From Nymphaea colorata (Eukaryota > Streptophyta > Magnoliopsida > Nymphaeales > Nymphaeaceae): a stretch of DNA of 64,000 bases. Position numbers and translations under genes: made by a program. The DNA lies in NCBI RefSeq assembly GCF_008831285.2, contig NC_045142.1, positions 12,042,716 through 12,106,715 on the forward strand, in the 5' to 3' direction. The notes beneath the pieces were generated by a model. The model did not search any database and was not told the DNA's origin. It saw only the letters and a program-made list of their open reading frames with translations. Of the stretch, positions 36,812 through 48,290 are shown in pieces (position 1 is the stretch's first letter; each line of letters begins with the position of its first letter).

Positions 36812-39572
36812 TAAATAGGATATACTAAGAGGCTTTTGGGCCTGTTGGTTTTTTAGTATTGGAAATGAGATCGCCCGCTTGTTTTAAAGTCAACTCTAGC
36901 GTGGTATTCATTCCAAATCTAAGCGCATTGACAAGTCCGAGACATATATTGAAATTTCAACCTAAAACGCAAGTCATTGGATGTAATCAAAGTCTTACAA
37001 GCACTTTCTATATATTATTGCCAGTTGTGTTAACCAGATATGGATATATAAACAAGCAATGTGAATATACAAATAAGTAATCTATTGAGAATATTTCTTT
37101 TTTCCTCTTCCCATGGAGCAAACCCAGTTGTACGCCCCTCATAAAAGGAAACTTTATGTCATGATCACAAGAGCTTGAGCTTGTGTAAGGAGACGGATAT
37201 CCATCAAAATCAAACTTATCTTATTGGTCTCTTAAGCAATTGAAACTCATCTTTTTCGGACGTTAGTTGCATTTGATCTAATTTGATCGATGTTTGATGC
37301 CTCTGATCTAATTTGATATTAGATCCTCAGGATTTCAGATGAGACTACAGCCTCCACCCTTGCGAGATCACATTTTTTGCTAGTGTAAGAGAGTAAAATT
37401 AACGTTTCAAGTGTGGATTTTATGTCTATCATAAAACGTTAGCATGGATCATCATTTGCTACATCAAATTCACATAACCTAAAACATGGGTGATCAAATG
37501 GCCCCTCGATATATTCAGCTTTGACTTACACAAGCATAGATGGCCACGATATTTGAACTAGGGTTGTTTGTCCCATAGCAAGTGCTTGTCTCAAAATTTC
37601 CCAAACATTAAGATCTCTAGGTAAGCATTTTGGTAAACTAGAAGATAATTCATAGCAAATGGATTACATATTTTGAACAGATTTTTAGGGTTGAACTTAT
37701 GAAAGAGTTACAAAAACTTCATCTACTTGCCTACTTTCTGCCATGTGTTTGCAGATCTGTGGACAACGCCATTTTATAACTCTAAAATGGGTTAAAGGTG
37801 CGTCTTTCGGCAATCGTCAAGATTAGGTTAGTGAAAACCCCCAGTTTTGACAAAATAAAGTTTTTAAAAGAGCATGAAGAACCTGCCCCCCTCCAAATAT
37901 CTCATAGAAAATACTGATTTGGTCTTATCACTTAAAACATAAATCAGGTCTCAAACGCTTATTAAAAAACAGGTTTTCGCAAAAATAACGTTCTTTGAGG
38001 GTGTCATACAAACACAACCTATATATTTTAGTTTTGCTTAGAACGTGTGACATAATGGCAATTAAATAAAAAGTTTGGGTTTCGATGAGTTTAACTTGCA
38101 ATTACATTTATATTAAAGTCATTTAAATGATTGTAATCACAAGTATGTATTGATACTACTGGAATTAAGGTGAGGATTAAGACCATCCATCAAAACGCAT
38201 CATAATGCTTTGCTTCTTTGGGCTGATGAGTGCATGATTGAAGGAGAACATGTGAGACATCATTTTGAAGGCATGAAGAGTTACATGAGCAAGTGAAACC
38301 AAGAGGGCTTGAGGGTAAGATTTCAATATTGAAAAATGCATCAATCAGATAATTGAACCATTCTAGTATCTATAATTCTATATTCTAGCTAGAGTAGTCA
38401 CATCGTAAGGTAGACAGATACACTAGCATATCATTTTACATGCATTTCTTCTTCATGTTTACCATGCGCCGCTCTCGCTTGATGAGCTTGCTGCTGTTAA
38501 TTCCGAGATATCTAAGATTAACGGTCAAGATTCATGATGGCAGTGATCAACCATCCGTTCATAATGAATGACTTTTTACGTGAACCTTAAGTGAGCCATG
38601 GGAAACCTCATGCATGTTGTTGGAATCGGAACTCGAACTTGAACTTGAGACCTTCCTCATCTGTGTAGATTGTAACATAACGTCTGTTCACCACCTATTC
38701 AGTTCTGTGGAGAAGCAGCTTACATATTTCTAGTAGTGGAGCCACATGGTGGCTGGTGTGTCGTAGATCACAAAGTTTGTTTAATTTTATATTATTTTTT
38801 TGATATGTTTGATTGTATATATATATACCCCTAAAAACTTGAAGATATTAAATTAGTGTCTTTCCAGCCAATATTTCTCGCTCGGCGAGTGTGTATATCC
38901 CCAAAGTAGGAGCCAGATTGACCTAAGATCACTAGTTTAAAAAAATTCCTGAATCCTTCAAATACATATAGAAAAATTTTGAGGGCCATCATTTAAGTAA
39001 ATCCATGAGAGACACTTATATATATATATATAAAATGATTGGTAGAAATCATACCAATAGGTCAAAAACAAAAAGTAGACCCTTTAAATATTGTATTTAA
39101 AGTATTTTTATTTTTAATCTAACCTTACCAATATGATTTTAAGGATAGGTTGATGCAAAATACACATTAAGTGGACCATTTATTTGGTTAACAGTGTTTT
39201 TATAATAAGCATAAATGAATGGCTCAGTTCAACATTTTGATACTAGAGAAATCAAATTTTTTCATAAAAAAATTGATTAAAAGCATGGTTTATTTCAAAA
39301 TAGTTTTCATAAATATGGTAAGATGTTTATATTTTATTTAAATAATTTTTTAGCAAAAATAAAAGGGTTTATTTTTTATCCCTGACCTAAATGTCTATTT
39401 TTTACTAAGTGATGGGTAGTGCAAATGGTTGGGTTGGGTGGCATGTTATAGTCACATCCTCAGTTCAAATCTTAAAGAATGCTATCTTGATAGTATTTAG
39501 GAATGTTTAACTTGGATTAGAGGTGCCATTATGAAGGCTAAGTGGATTAGGGGTGCCTTCCTCTTCCCCCAT
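36810..39572. other. Intergenic stretch without a recognised gene
   Basis: About 2.8 kb of AT-rich sequence with small TA runs near 38817 and 39018. No frame shows domain-like composition and no defined element ends were found. Confidence 0.55.
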
Positions 39573-39606
39573 CTCCTCTTTCTCTTTCTCTCTCTCTCTC
39601 TCTCTC

Positions 39607-39644
<38 letters not shown>
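39573..39644. repeat. CT and TA compound microsatellite
   Basis: A pyrimidine run with a (CT)n core (about 39585-39608) is followed by CA and a TA run (39611-39644). Confidence 0.9.
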
Positions 39645-39648
<4 letters not shown>

Positions 39649-40169
39649 CAGGAATGTGGAATTATACTGGGCGGCTGCCTACACATGCTCACCTGTGGCT
39701 CTGCCCCTGAAATGAAGGCTCTGCAATAATACCACACATGATGCCTTCTATGAGAAGAGAAAAAAAATGATGAAAAATTCTACATGACACTTGGAATTAG
39801 GCAGGCGCCCTTACACTTCGTCTTAAAAAGAGTTGAAGAACCACATCTCAACCTTTGTATTTGCTTATCAGTATTTCTTTTATCAACTTAGCTAATGTTA
39901 GCTTATCAAATGTTTCTTTTAAAAGCTAAGATACGAGCAACTTGGAAAATGACATCCGATGGCAGTACCAAGAGAATATGCGGAACCGAATAGTATCATT
40001 TATGCTTACTCCTTTATATTATATAAATCTTTCTTCCTTTGTTCTGACTATTGGCTTTGGAGTTTTCTTGTTTGACCACCCGTTCTTTATTCAACAGCCT
40101 AGATGGTGTATCATCACTATTAGCTTATTGATGTATGTGATTTGTTAAAGGAGATGATTAGAATAGACC

Positions 40170-40390
40170 GTTCGAATTAACAAAGAACTTTCTATCGTCA
40201 TACCAAAGGAGACTTTTGCCGACACTCGGTAGCCCGTCGAGCAAGCAGACGGCAATCGCCAGCGTCGGCTTTCATCTTCATCAAAAGCCCGTCTAAAATG
40301 GAAGGAGCCGCCGAAATGCACGGTAGTCTTTTGGGCCAACGGCTACTGCAGTTGGCAAATGGCATACTCATGGCGGTGTGAAATTATGCC
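40170..40390. mobile_element. GC-rich fragment resembling a CACTA subterminal region
   Basis: An island of higher GC contains GAGACTTTTGCCGACACTCG, CAGACGGCAATCGCCAGC and CGTCGGC words in a TA-rich setting. TTTTGCCGAC-type repeats are common in the subterminal parts of plant CACTA elements. No terminal CACTA or 3-bp duplication was found, so this is a fragment at best. Another GTCGGCGAG word lies at about 40780. Confidence 0.3.
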
Positions 40391-40393
40391 TCG

Positions 40394-40737
40394 TTTAGGG
40401 ATGTTAATATATTTGATTTGGATCAGATATCTAATTAAATTGTTTGAAAAAATTGGATATGAAAAACAGATTTAAGAAAAGACATTTAATTGAATTCAGA
40501 TTCAAAGATACATAAACATCTCAGATCTAGTTTTAAATATACCCAATGCTTACACTTTAGAAATTGGTTACATTCGGTTCAAAATTTGAATTCAGATAGA
40601 TACACATGTAAAAATCTGATTAGACATTAAATATGATTTTTTTATTCATATTCAAATCTAAATATGTGAATATCTAAAAAAAAATACATACAGTTAAAAG
40701 TACATGTGGTTCCAATTGGTTCGTTGACATCCTTAAA
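40394..40737. mobile_element. hAT-type MITE with TAGGGATGT ends
   Basis: The left end TTTAGGGATGTTAATA and the reversed right end TTAAGGATGTCAACG form inverted repeats related to Ac-type hAT ends. The flanks ATGCCTCG and ATGCTCGT look like an 8-bp duplication with a one-base indel. The interior repeats GGATC(A/C)GATATCTAAT, AAATATG and AATCTGAATTC words. A related left end lies at 50868. Confidence 0.55.
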
Positions 40738-41101
40738 TGCTCGTCGACATAAAACCAACCGTAAAAAAAAATAAAGGAGATGTCGGCGAGAGAAATATGC
40801 TTGTGTAAGATGTCAGAGATGGGTCGTCTTTTCCCTTTTTCTTCAATGATGAACATAAATGAAAGCAAATTTCAAAACTGCAGCTAAAATTATGATAATA
40901 ATGTAAGATACACCTGAATTTTCATATTCTTGAAATACATACTTCATTGTTGCGCCATTGATCAGAAACAATATTTTGTCAATTTAGTCTTGAGTTTTCA
41001 ATATAGTTGAATTAGTGAGTTGAAATATGAACATGAACACCAAGATAATTGATTGTCATTTTGAGATAAGTGGCCTTAATTTTACTGTGCTTGCCCATGA
41101 G

Positions 41102-41210
41102 TAAGGGTGGGCGTCCAGTAGGGCCGCCCCCGGCCCGGTTGGGCCCGGGCCTGGGCCAGGATTTTTTGGGCCCGGACCCGATAGGCCGGCTCTGTTCAGC
41201 CCGTTAAAGT

Positions 41211-41268
<58 letters not shown>

Positions 41269-41384
41269 AATTTTTTTGTTTTAATAATATATATTTATTA
41301 TTATTAAATATATTTTATATTTAAAAAATTATTTTATGATTAAAAAATTGTTTTTTATTTTCAAAAGGGCGATGCCCATCCTTA
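41102..41384. mobile_element. hAT-type MITE with AT microsatellite (283 bp)
   Basis: Left end TAAGGGTGGGCGTCC and reversed right end TAAGGATGGGCATCG are inverted repeats. A perfect 8-bp duplication CCCATGAG flanks it (41094-41101 and 41385-41392). The left half is very GC-rich (GGCCCGGGCC-type palindromes at 41130-41200) and the right half is an AT run (about 41214-41266) followed by A/T-only sequence. The sharp base-composition split is unusual. Confidence 0.88.
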
Positions 41385-41853
41385 CCCATGAGTACATATT
41401 AAGTACATATAAACAAGCTAGCAAGCTGTTCCCTTAACTATATCTAAAATCACTTAGGTGAAATTGTTTAAGCAAGTCTTAGAAAATGAGGTATATATCC
41501 CTTATTGCCAAAGAGGTTTCTGTTTCTTGAATAGTTTTTAGTAGGTAAACAGTAAGTGTTTTGACCAGATTAATAGTTGACTTGGTAGAAGCAATTAAAC
41601 TTTAAAACGTTTTTATTTGCTTGGGAATGTCTTTCAATAATATTGAGAATTCACATGTACATTTTATTGTAGCTAGCTAGGCTGTAGATGTGCTTTGAGA
41701 ACGTATGTTAATTAACATAGTAACTATGAGAGATTTTATAAGGATTTGTGTCTCCCTTGGCGATAGGAACAGTAAGTGTCAAACGGCCACATTTCTTTCC
41801 TTGTCTCTTAAACCTTTAGTAATTTGAAGAGTGTGATCGTAACAACATCCTTC

Positions 41854-42267
41854 TAAGGAATGTTCCATGAGTCGAGCCAATTGAAGCTTAAAGCGAACTT
41901 GCTCGGTTAAGCTCGACTCGACCTTGGCTCGTAAGTTAAATGAGTTGAGCTCGAGCTTAACTAATATCTCAAGTTTGTAAACAAATCAAGTTCGAGTTGG
42001 ATGAACTCGACTCGATTACACTCGTTTAACACTAATACTTGTTTTTGTAATTTAAAAAATTTTAAGTGGCTTAAGTGAAAATATGGAAATGTAAAACATA
42101 AAATATATATTAAGGAACACGAGCTTAAACAAGTAGATCTGGAGCTCGAACTCAGTTAAGCAAGTTGAGTTTGAGCTCACTTCATAAAGCTCAAGTCCAG
42201 CTATATGTGAGTTGAGTCGAGTTCGAGCTTGTCGAGCTCAAACTCGCTGGCTCGTTGTACATCCTTA
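41854..42267. mobile_element. GAGCTCGAG-type hAT MITE, complete (414 bp)
   Basis: Left end TAAGGAATGTTCCATGAGTC and reversed right end TAAGGATGTACAACGAGCC are inverted repeats. A perfect 8-bp duplication CATCCTTC flanks it (41846-41853 and 42268-42275). The interior has the same order of CTCGA-rich blocks, AACTCGACTCGATTACACTC and TTTTTGTAATTT as the copies at 34742 and 35545. Confidence 0.88.
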
Positions 42268-42349
42268 CATCCTTCATTTACTATTGGCAGTAATAAAGAT
42301 TTTTAAAAAAACATTGTTATTTTTTTTTTGTTTTCATGAAAATGTTAAC

Positions 42350-42616
42350 CTATGTCACCAGGGTGCGGCAACCCTAGTGACGCACCCGCATCGATGCGAC
42401 ACAGGTGCGGATTCGGGTGCGGGTGCAGCCCAGATTTGCACCCAACCCGCACCACGTTAATTTGAGTTTATTTTTTTGGTTTTTTTAATAAATTTGATAT
42501 TATTAATATATAATAATAATAAATTAATAATAATAATAAATATTCTTACCGCACCTAAATTTTTTGAGATGTACCGCACTAGCACCCGCACCCATACCCA
42601 CATCTTGGTGACATAG
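42350..42616. mobile_element. CTATGTCAC-family hAT MITE, copy C (267 bp)
   Basis: Left end CTATGTCACCAGGGTGCGG and reversed right end CTATGTCACCAAGATGTGG are inverted repeats. A perfect 8-bp duplication ATGTTAAC flanks it (42342-42349 and 42617-42624). Inside are GGGTGCGGGTGC-type repeats, a TAA/TA-rich centre, and AAATTTTTTGAGATGTACCG near the right end, a motif shared with 43990-44345 and, inverted, with copy A. Confidence 0.9.
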
Positions 42617-43373
42617 ATGTTAACATTTTTTCTTGGTTTATTGAAAAAAAAAGGTATTCAAGAAACGCCTAACAGTTAGGTAACTTGGGCTTTTTTGGAA
42701 GACAATTTTTAACCTTTTACTTTAGTTGAAATTAAAGAAAAAAATTTAGATGCCTTTTGAACAATACCAAAATCTCAAGGCGCTATGCTTGTGAAAATTT
42801 TCTTTTTATTATTTTTGAAAAAGGTGTTTAATTTCTGATTTCTTTAAAAGCGGAGCAAGTCACATAACAATATAGTTTATCATTAATTGGAAATTATTGT
42901 AGGGTTCATATCTCCACGTATTCATAAAGATTGATTGCAACTAAAGAATATTTTATGTCCACTTGCCTTTTGTCGTTGTGTCCTTGTCATTTATCAACCT
43001 TCCAGCAAGCTGCCAATGAAATCTTCTTTTGCCCTTTCAAATTTTTATCTTATTTTTATAATTTATGAAATGAAAGTACCGCGGTCTTGAATCAATATTA
43101 TGAAAAAAAAAAGATTGTCCAATTTGATCGTACGGCAGCCAATATATTGAAGGTTTGAAGCCCAAGGTCACAGAAAATTAGATCTTAAGGATACAATTTG
43201 AGACTAATTTTTCTCTTGCAGAAAATTAATGGAAATAAGTGCACAACATACATCTACATACCAAGCACACGAACAAGACACGAATATTGTACAAAATGGT
43301 TAAGAATAACCACTTTATGATATGAACCCAGCCATCTTCAGTTCTACCTACTTAGAGCCCACTGACCATTAGG

Positions 43374-43765
43374 CAGTGGTGGAGCCAGAAAGTTTTGGCT
43401 GAGGGACACCAGACGATGTCATTGGTGGTATGGGTTCGGTGCATGCATGTGCGGCTGCAAGGCACTGGCCTAGGTCTGGTGTGGTCAGATTAGTCTTAAA
43501 TCCATCATCATCATAGAAAACTTTTACAAGGGTTTGAACAGATTGGAGCCCCAAAGAGAGCTCCACTACCGCTATTGGGGATGAGGTAGATGAGGCGGAG
43601 CTACGTTGTAGTTGGTGTGGACAATTGCCCACACGAACTAACAAATTTTATTGTATTTGTGTATACAAACTTCATTAATTTTTAGGTTTTTGCATATGTA
43701 CCCTTTAAACTTTGAAATTTAAACTTAGAGTGCCCCTCAACGAGAAATTTCTGACTCTGTTACTA
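43374..43765. mobile_element. Composite CAGTGGCGGAGCC-type MITEs
   Basis: A first left end CAGTGGTGGAGCCAG begins at 43374. A second GGCGGAGCTACG start lies at about 43593, followed by TTGGTGTGGACAATTGCCCA. The shared right end CTGACTCTGTTACTA near 43765 is an eroded form of CTGGCTCCGCCACTG. It looks like one element nested in, or abutting, another of the same family as 45362-45584. Target duplications are not clear. Confidence 0.5.
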
Positions 43766-43989
43766 GCTAGATGATTAAGCATCTAACCGTTTTACCACTT
43801 CCTTTTTTATCAACTATCTCATGTTGGGATTTAAATGTCCTTACATCTTCCAACATCATGATCTTGTGAATGCAAAAGGATCGGTCAATCTCATTCAAGT
43901 CGGTGATGGATCACCCTATTGCTATCTTATGCTTTCCCAATACATGAATGAGATGATTCTCTTGTCCCCGATCAACTAAGTCACCGGAC

Positions 43990-44345
43990 TCTTCTATTTT
44001 TACTGTCGCACCCGAGTCGCATCGAGTCGGGTGCGCACCGGACATGGGTGCGGCCCCAACTCACACACAAGCCCAATTAGAATGTCATATTATTAAATTA
44101 CTTATATAATATATGTTGTTACCATATTTTCTTATGCAATACAATTATTCAATTATGTTATATACATTAATAACTAAATATAATAATAATATATACATGC
44201 TTATTATGTTATATATATAATAAATTAAAAAAATAATAATAATACTCTCACCACACCGCCGCACATAAATTTTTTGAGATGTGCCGCTTCGGCACCTGCA
44301 CCCACGCCAGCACCAGCATCCGCACCCGGCATTCTGGTGACATAG
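43990..44345. mobile_element. CTATGTCAC-family element, copy D, left end eroded
   Basis: Right end GGCATTCTGGTGACATAG (to 44345) and AAATTTTTTGAGATGTGCCG at about 44264 match copy C. The left part has GTCGCACCCGAGTCGCATCG and GGTGCGCACCGG but lacks a clean CTATGTCAC start and target duplication. The centre is a TA/TAA-rich stretch (44095-44245). Confidence 0.6.
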
Positions 44346-44660
44346 CTGATGAGTCAATTTCGCCACAATAACGATAGGTATTGTCTGCCTTTTTCTCAGA
44401 TGTGCATTCTTGAGTGCAGCTGATAATGGCTTCAGCTCAAGCTCCAAAACAATCTGCAAAGGATTTGATGGAAGATTCTGCCAGGTCTAGAAGATGCTCT
44501 AAAGAACATGCCAAATTCGAGACACTTGGCAATACCACATTCTTATCTATAACATCAAACTCATCTTGCTCCCTTAGTCACATTTGAAATTGAAAGTTGG
44601 CTAGAGGTTGGAATGCTACCTTTAGTTTATCTGCAGCATTTGTCAAATCTGGTTCCCATA

Positions 44661-44813
44661 GGGGGTGTTTGACTATAGTGACAGGTTATTATTGTTCTAT
44701 GAATCTACCCTAGGGATTAGGGCAAATTCATAGAACACTATGTGACAGCATTTCATGAATCTGCCTCAATTTTTGTGGAACAGAAACAACATGTTATTGT
44801 TGCCAACAGCCCC
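44661..44813. mobile_element. Palindromic MITE with GGGGGTGTTTG end
   Basis: Left end GGGGGTGTTTGACTATAG and reversed right end GGGGCTGTTGGCAACAATAA pair imperfectly, with ATA on both sides as a possible 3-bp duplication. The interior (TCTATGAATCTACCC, GGCAAATTCATAGA, CATGAATCTGCC) is itself partly palindromic. It is related to the element at 26213-26370. The short duplication fits PIF/Harbinger-like or CACTA-like elements better than hAT. Confidence 0.55.
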
Positions 44814-45361
44814 ATAAAGAGCTCTACTATTGTGCAACGATTGAGAAAGGAGACTAAATGAAAGCTAGATTAGTGATAACTGATTTAAGTGGCTCTATTA
44901 ATATGCCCTAAATATTTTTGTTGATCTCTATTCAACAGGGAAATGAGAGGAGTCCCAATGGTGGGATCAAACAAAAGTCCAACCGCCTCTCCCATTGCCT
45001 AGCCACATTGAATGCAACCTTAACCTAGTGGAAGTACCACAATTAAAGATAATAGCATCCTAGGGAGGAATAAAAAGTTCTAAAAGATTGCTAGAAATAT
45101 CAATAGATTGTGAGTACCTTATCTGTCCACACGTGCTTGGCGCAATAGTTTGGAGTGAGGGCTGGTACGCTGCCAGTTTCCATTTTGAGTGTCAAGGGCA
45201 TTAACTTCCTATGCTACAAAAGAGAAAAGGAGTGGGGGAGTCACCAATGTACAAGCTGAAGCACACTAAGGGCAGCACTGAAAGCATACCCTATATTTTA
45301 GGGGACAAAGGGTCACGTGGGAGCTTTGGTTTTCTTACGGATGGTGTAAGTCTCTTCCGCT

Positions 45362-45444
45362 CAGTGGCGTAGCCACATTGTGCTTGGTGTGGGCAGTTGC
45401 CCACACCAGCCGCTCAAAAGGCTTTTATTTTTAAATAAAAATCT

Positions 45445-45518
<74 letters not shown>

Positions 45519-45584
45519 GCCCCACCAAATTTAAGTTTGTTTAGACAAGTGCCCCTCTTGCTAATCTTTTTGGCTCCGCCACTG
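45362..45584. mobile_element. CAGTGGCG-type MITE with AT microsatellite
   Basis: Left end CAGTGGCGTAGCCAC and reversed right end CAGTGGCGGAGCCAA are near-perfect inverted repeats. Just inside is TGTGGGCAGTTGCCCACACC, a palindrome, and the centre is an AT run of about 65 bases (45448-45514). Target duplication is unclear (possible CTTCCGCT / TCCCCGCT). Confidence 0.7.
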
Positions 45585-46802
45585 CTCCCCGCTCACCTAG
45601 AATTAAAAGAGAATAAATGGAAAGAATGTGTTTCATCAATGGATAAGTCTGAGAATGATTTATTCTTATTTTGTCATATTAGATCAGTACAAAAATGCCC
45701 CTTTGGGGTTTCCTCATTGCTCACAAACTCAACTCCACTAATGGGGCTGTTGCAACACTGAAGCGTATGTATATATAGGTTGAAACTTTATGAGCTGTTG
45801 TGGTCTGGCTATAAATAGAATATCCATCAATCAACAGGAACATTTGGGCCCTAAACAACAACTAAAAAGGTCCCATGCTAGTCATCATACACTTGTTTGA
45901 TTAATTACAGAATCTCTTTGAAAATGGGAATTGTTCCATCTTGTAGCAAGTAAAAGACAAGTAGGGAGGATTGCTAAGAAGCCAATTGGATGGACAAATC
46001 ACATGCTTTTAGACTGTCAGCTTTGGGTTGTCAAGTGACATTTGGATGAGGGCAAACTTATCGTTGGAGTTTTGTGCTAGGCTCAGTCTTTGTCTTTCTC
46101 ACCTACTATAGTTTATCATGTTTTCTTTCTTCTACCCACTACAGTTTATCGTGCATTATTCCTTCATGTCATAGAAGCATTATTAAAAAGAAGGAACAGC
46201 TCCCAAGCCACATGCAGCTCGTTCCCTTGCTTGAGTAAGCGAAAGATGTTCTTTGTCCACATGTCAGTAGGTTGTAGCAAAAGGACAAGAGTAAAGGAGG
46301 GGTTTCCACTAATTGGTATGGATATCTTTAAATCTCCTTCATAAATGTTGTACTGTTTGATAGATTGTGACTGTTCCTCAATGACTTTATCTAAGAGGGT
46401 GCAAATGGTTGTTAAACAACTTTGAACAAACAATCCAAAAACTCTTATAACGTTAGCATGATTTGGTTTTAGCAACATATCATGATGCAATACATTCTTT
46501 TTATGAACTAATCCATCAAAACTAGTCATGGGAGTCATTTTTTGGTTAATGCGTACAAAAATGTCTAGACTCATTTAGATAGAAGGTAGAGGCCTTTTCA
46601 TGTTTGTTGGAAAAAAGGCAAGGCTAACAAGCAAGGCCCTGATATTTCACTTTGTGAGTGCTTAATTTTTACTTGCAATTAAGTAGTCTGCCATGAGTCT
46701 AGGAATTCAAAGGTTGCCTACACTTTGGTGCTCGAGTTTGGTGTGTCTTTCCCAAGTGAGCAGAGATTAACAATCATTGCTTAGAAAAGACCCGAAAGCC
46801 CC
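45585..46802. other. Intergenic stretch without a recognised gene
   Basis: AT-rich sequence. A 136-codon minus-strand frame at 46164-46574 has no domain I know and overlaps an 84-codon plus-strand frame; neither is accepted as a gene. Confidence 0.5.
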
Positions 46803-47492
46803 CTGTTATCACCCCAAATTTTTCAAAAAAATACTGTATTTGGATTTAATCCTAAACCCAAAACAAATTTGCAACTATTCGAACTAAAATAAATTTTAAA
46901 CCCAAGTTTAGATCCAAGTCAAGCATTTCAAACTAAAAATCAAAAATCAAGTTCAAAACGATAAAATTTGAATTTATGAGTGTTGCGCGCACGTGCACAG
47001 ACCGCTCCCTTGTCTTACGCTTTGTTCCGCACCAAAATATATTTTTGAAACTCAAAACAAAGCCGACCACTCTTTTGATACAAAAAATCAATTTTATATA
47101 CTTTTCTAATAAATTAAACAAAAAAGGGCAAACACGCTCTGAGACGCGCAATCGCACGTCGAGCGTGATCTCACGCTCTGAGTGACGTGCGATCACGTGC
47201 ACAGCAGTGCACAGCGCGCTGCCTGTGGCTAAGTCGGGGCCTGCAAATGGCGCAGGCCCCATTTCATTGATAAAGACCGCCTTTCAAGGACAGTTTTAGG
47301 CTTGTTGGGTGGACAATAGCCCTGCCCACACCCCAAAAGGGTGTTTGCAGGGCTAATGGCCAATCCCATTTAGTCAAAACTTAAAAAAAAAATCAAACAA
47401 ATTTGAAAATAATTCAAAATTCTTTGAAATTCAGATGAAAATATTGTGAAATTCAAAAAAATTTAAATTTTGAGTTTTGGCTTCAAAACTTT

Positions 47493-47501
47493 CTATAAAT
47501 A
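47493..47501 (+). promoter_or_regulatory. TATA box of the putative LTR
   Basis: CTATAAATA followed by a C-run, in an otherwise AT-rich stretch, about 690 bases from the proposed LTR start. It is the best promoter-like signal in the intergenic region. Activity is unknown. Confidence 0.45.
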
Positions 47502-47833
47502 CCCCCACAATCTTGTCTCTTGAGCATGGAGAACCTTTAGTGCATTCGCACTTGAGGACTTAGAGTTTTCAAGCTCTCTTCCTCAATTTCCCTCTTTTCT
47601 TTCCTTCTCATTCTTCTTCTTCTTCTCCAACTTGAAGCAAGTTACAACTCTTCAATGGAGCACTAAAGATTTCTTGGATACCTCATCTTCATCACCTTGG
47701 AGCTCTATTAAAGGTGAGTCAAAAATCATTCCAACCAAGGGGTGATCATTTTCCCCAAAATCATTCTTATTAGAGGTATCTAATCAACATCCCTTTCCAT
47801 GTCTTTCGTTCGTTCTTTCCTTTTTTCATCTCT

Positions 47834-48290
47834 CTATGGCCGTATAAGATAGCTCTAAAGTCTCTACTTTAGAGTCAAAAAGTTATTCTTGAGTGCACCA
47901 GGAGCATGAGAAGATAAAGCAATATTTCATTTCATGATTGAATCATGCTATCTCTTTTTTTTTATATAGTCTTGTTTTGCTTCTCCTCTCATATTCATCT
48001 CCCTATGACCATATGAGATATCCTTCAATCTCTATTTTAGAGTCAAAAGGCTATGCTGACGGAAGCATGAGAGGAGATGTTATTTCATTTTTTGATTACA
48101 TCATGTTCTATCTTTTCTTGAATGTGGTCTTGTTGTAATCATTTTTTTCATCTCTTTTTCATCTGCTCATGACCATATGAAATAGCTCTCAATTTCTATT
48201 TTAGAGTCAAGAGGTTATGCTCGAGTACACCGGGAACATGAGAAGATGAGACAATATTTCATTTTTATGATTGAATCATGCTTTTTTTTT
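47834..48290 (+). repeat. Three ~165-bp tandem repeats inside the putative LTR
   Basis: Units start near CTATGGCCGTATAAGATAG (47834), CTATGACCATATGAGATA (48003) and CTCATGACCATATGAAATAG (48166). Each continues with TTTAGAGTCAA, a GTGCACC/GTACACC-like block, GCATGAGA(A/G)GA, and TTTCATTT..GATT.ATCATG. The third is partial. Spacing is 169 and 163 bases. Confidence 0.8.

Noticed and set aside
46164-46574. 136-codon minus-strand frame
   Set aside because: AT-rich region, no domain, overlapping frame on the other strand; likely chance.
47834-48290. CRISPR-like array from regularly spaced repeats
   Set aside because: The units are contiguous ~165-bp tandem repeats without short direct repeats and unique spacers, in a plant nuclear genome.
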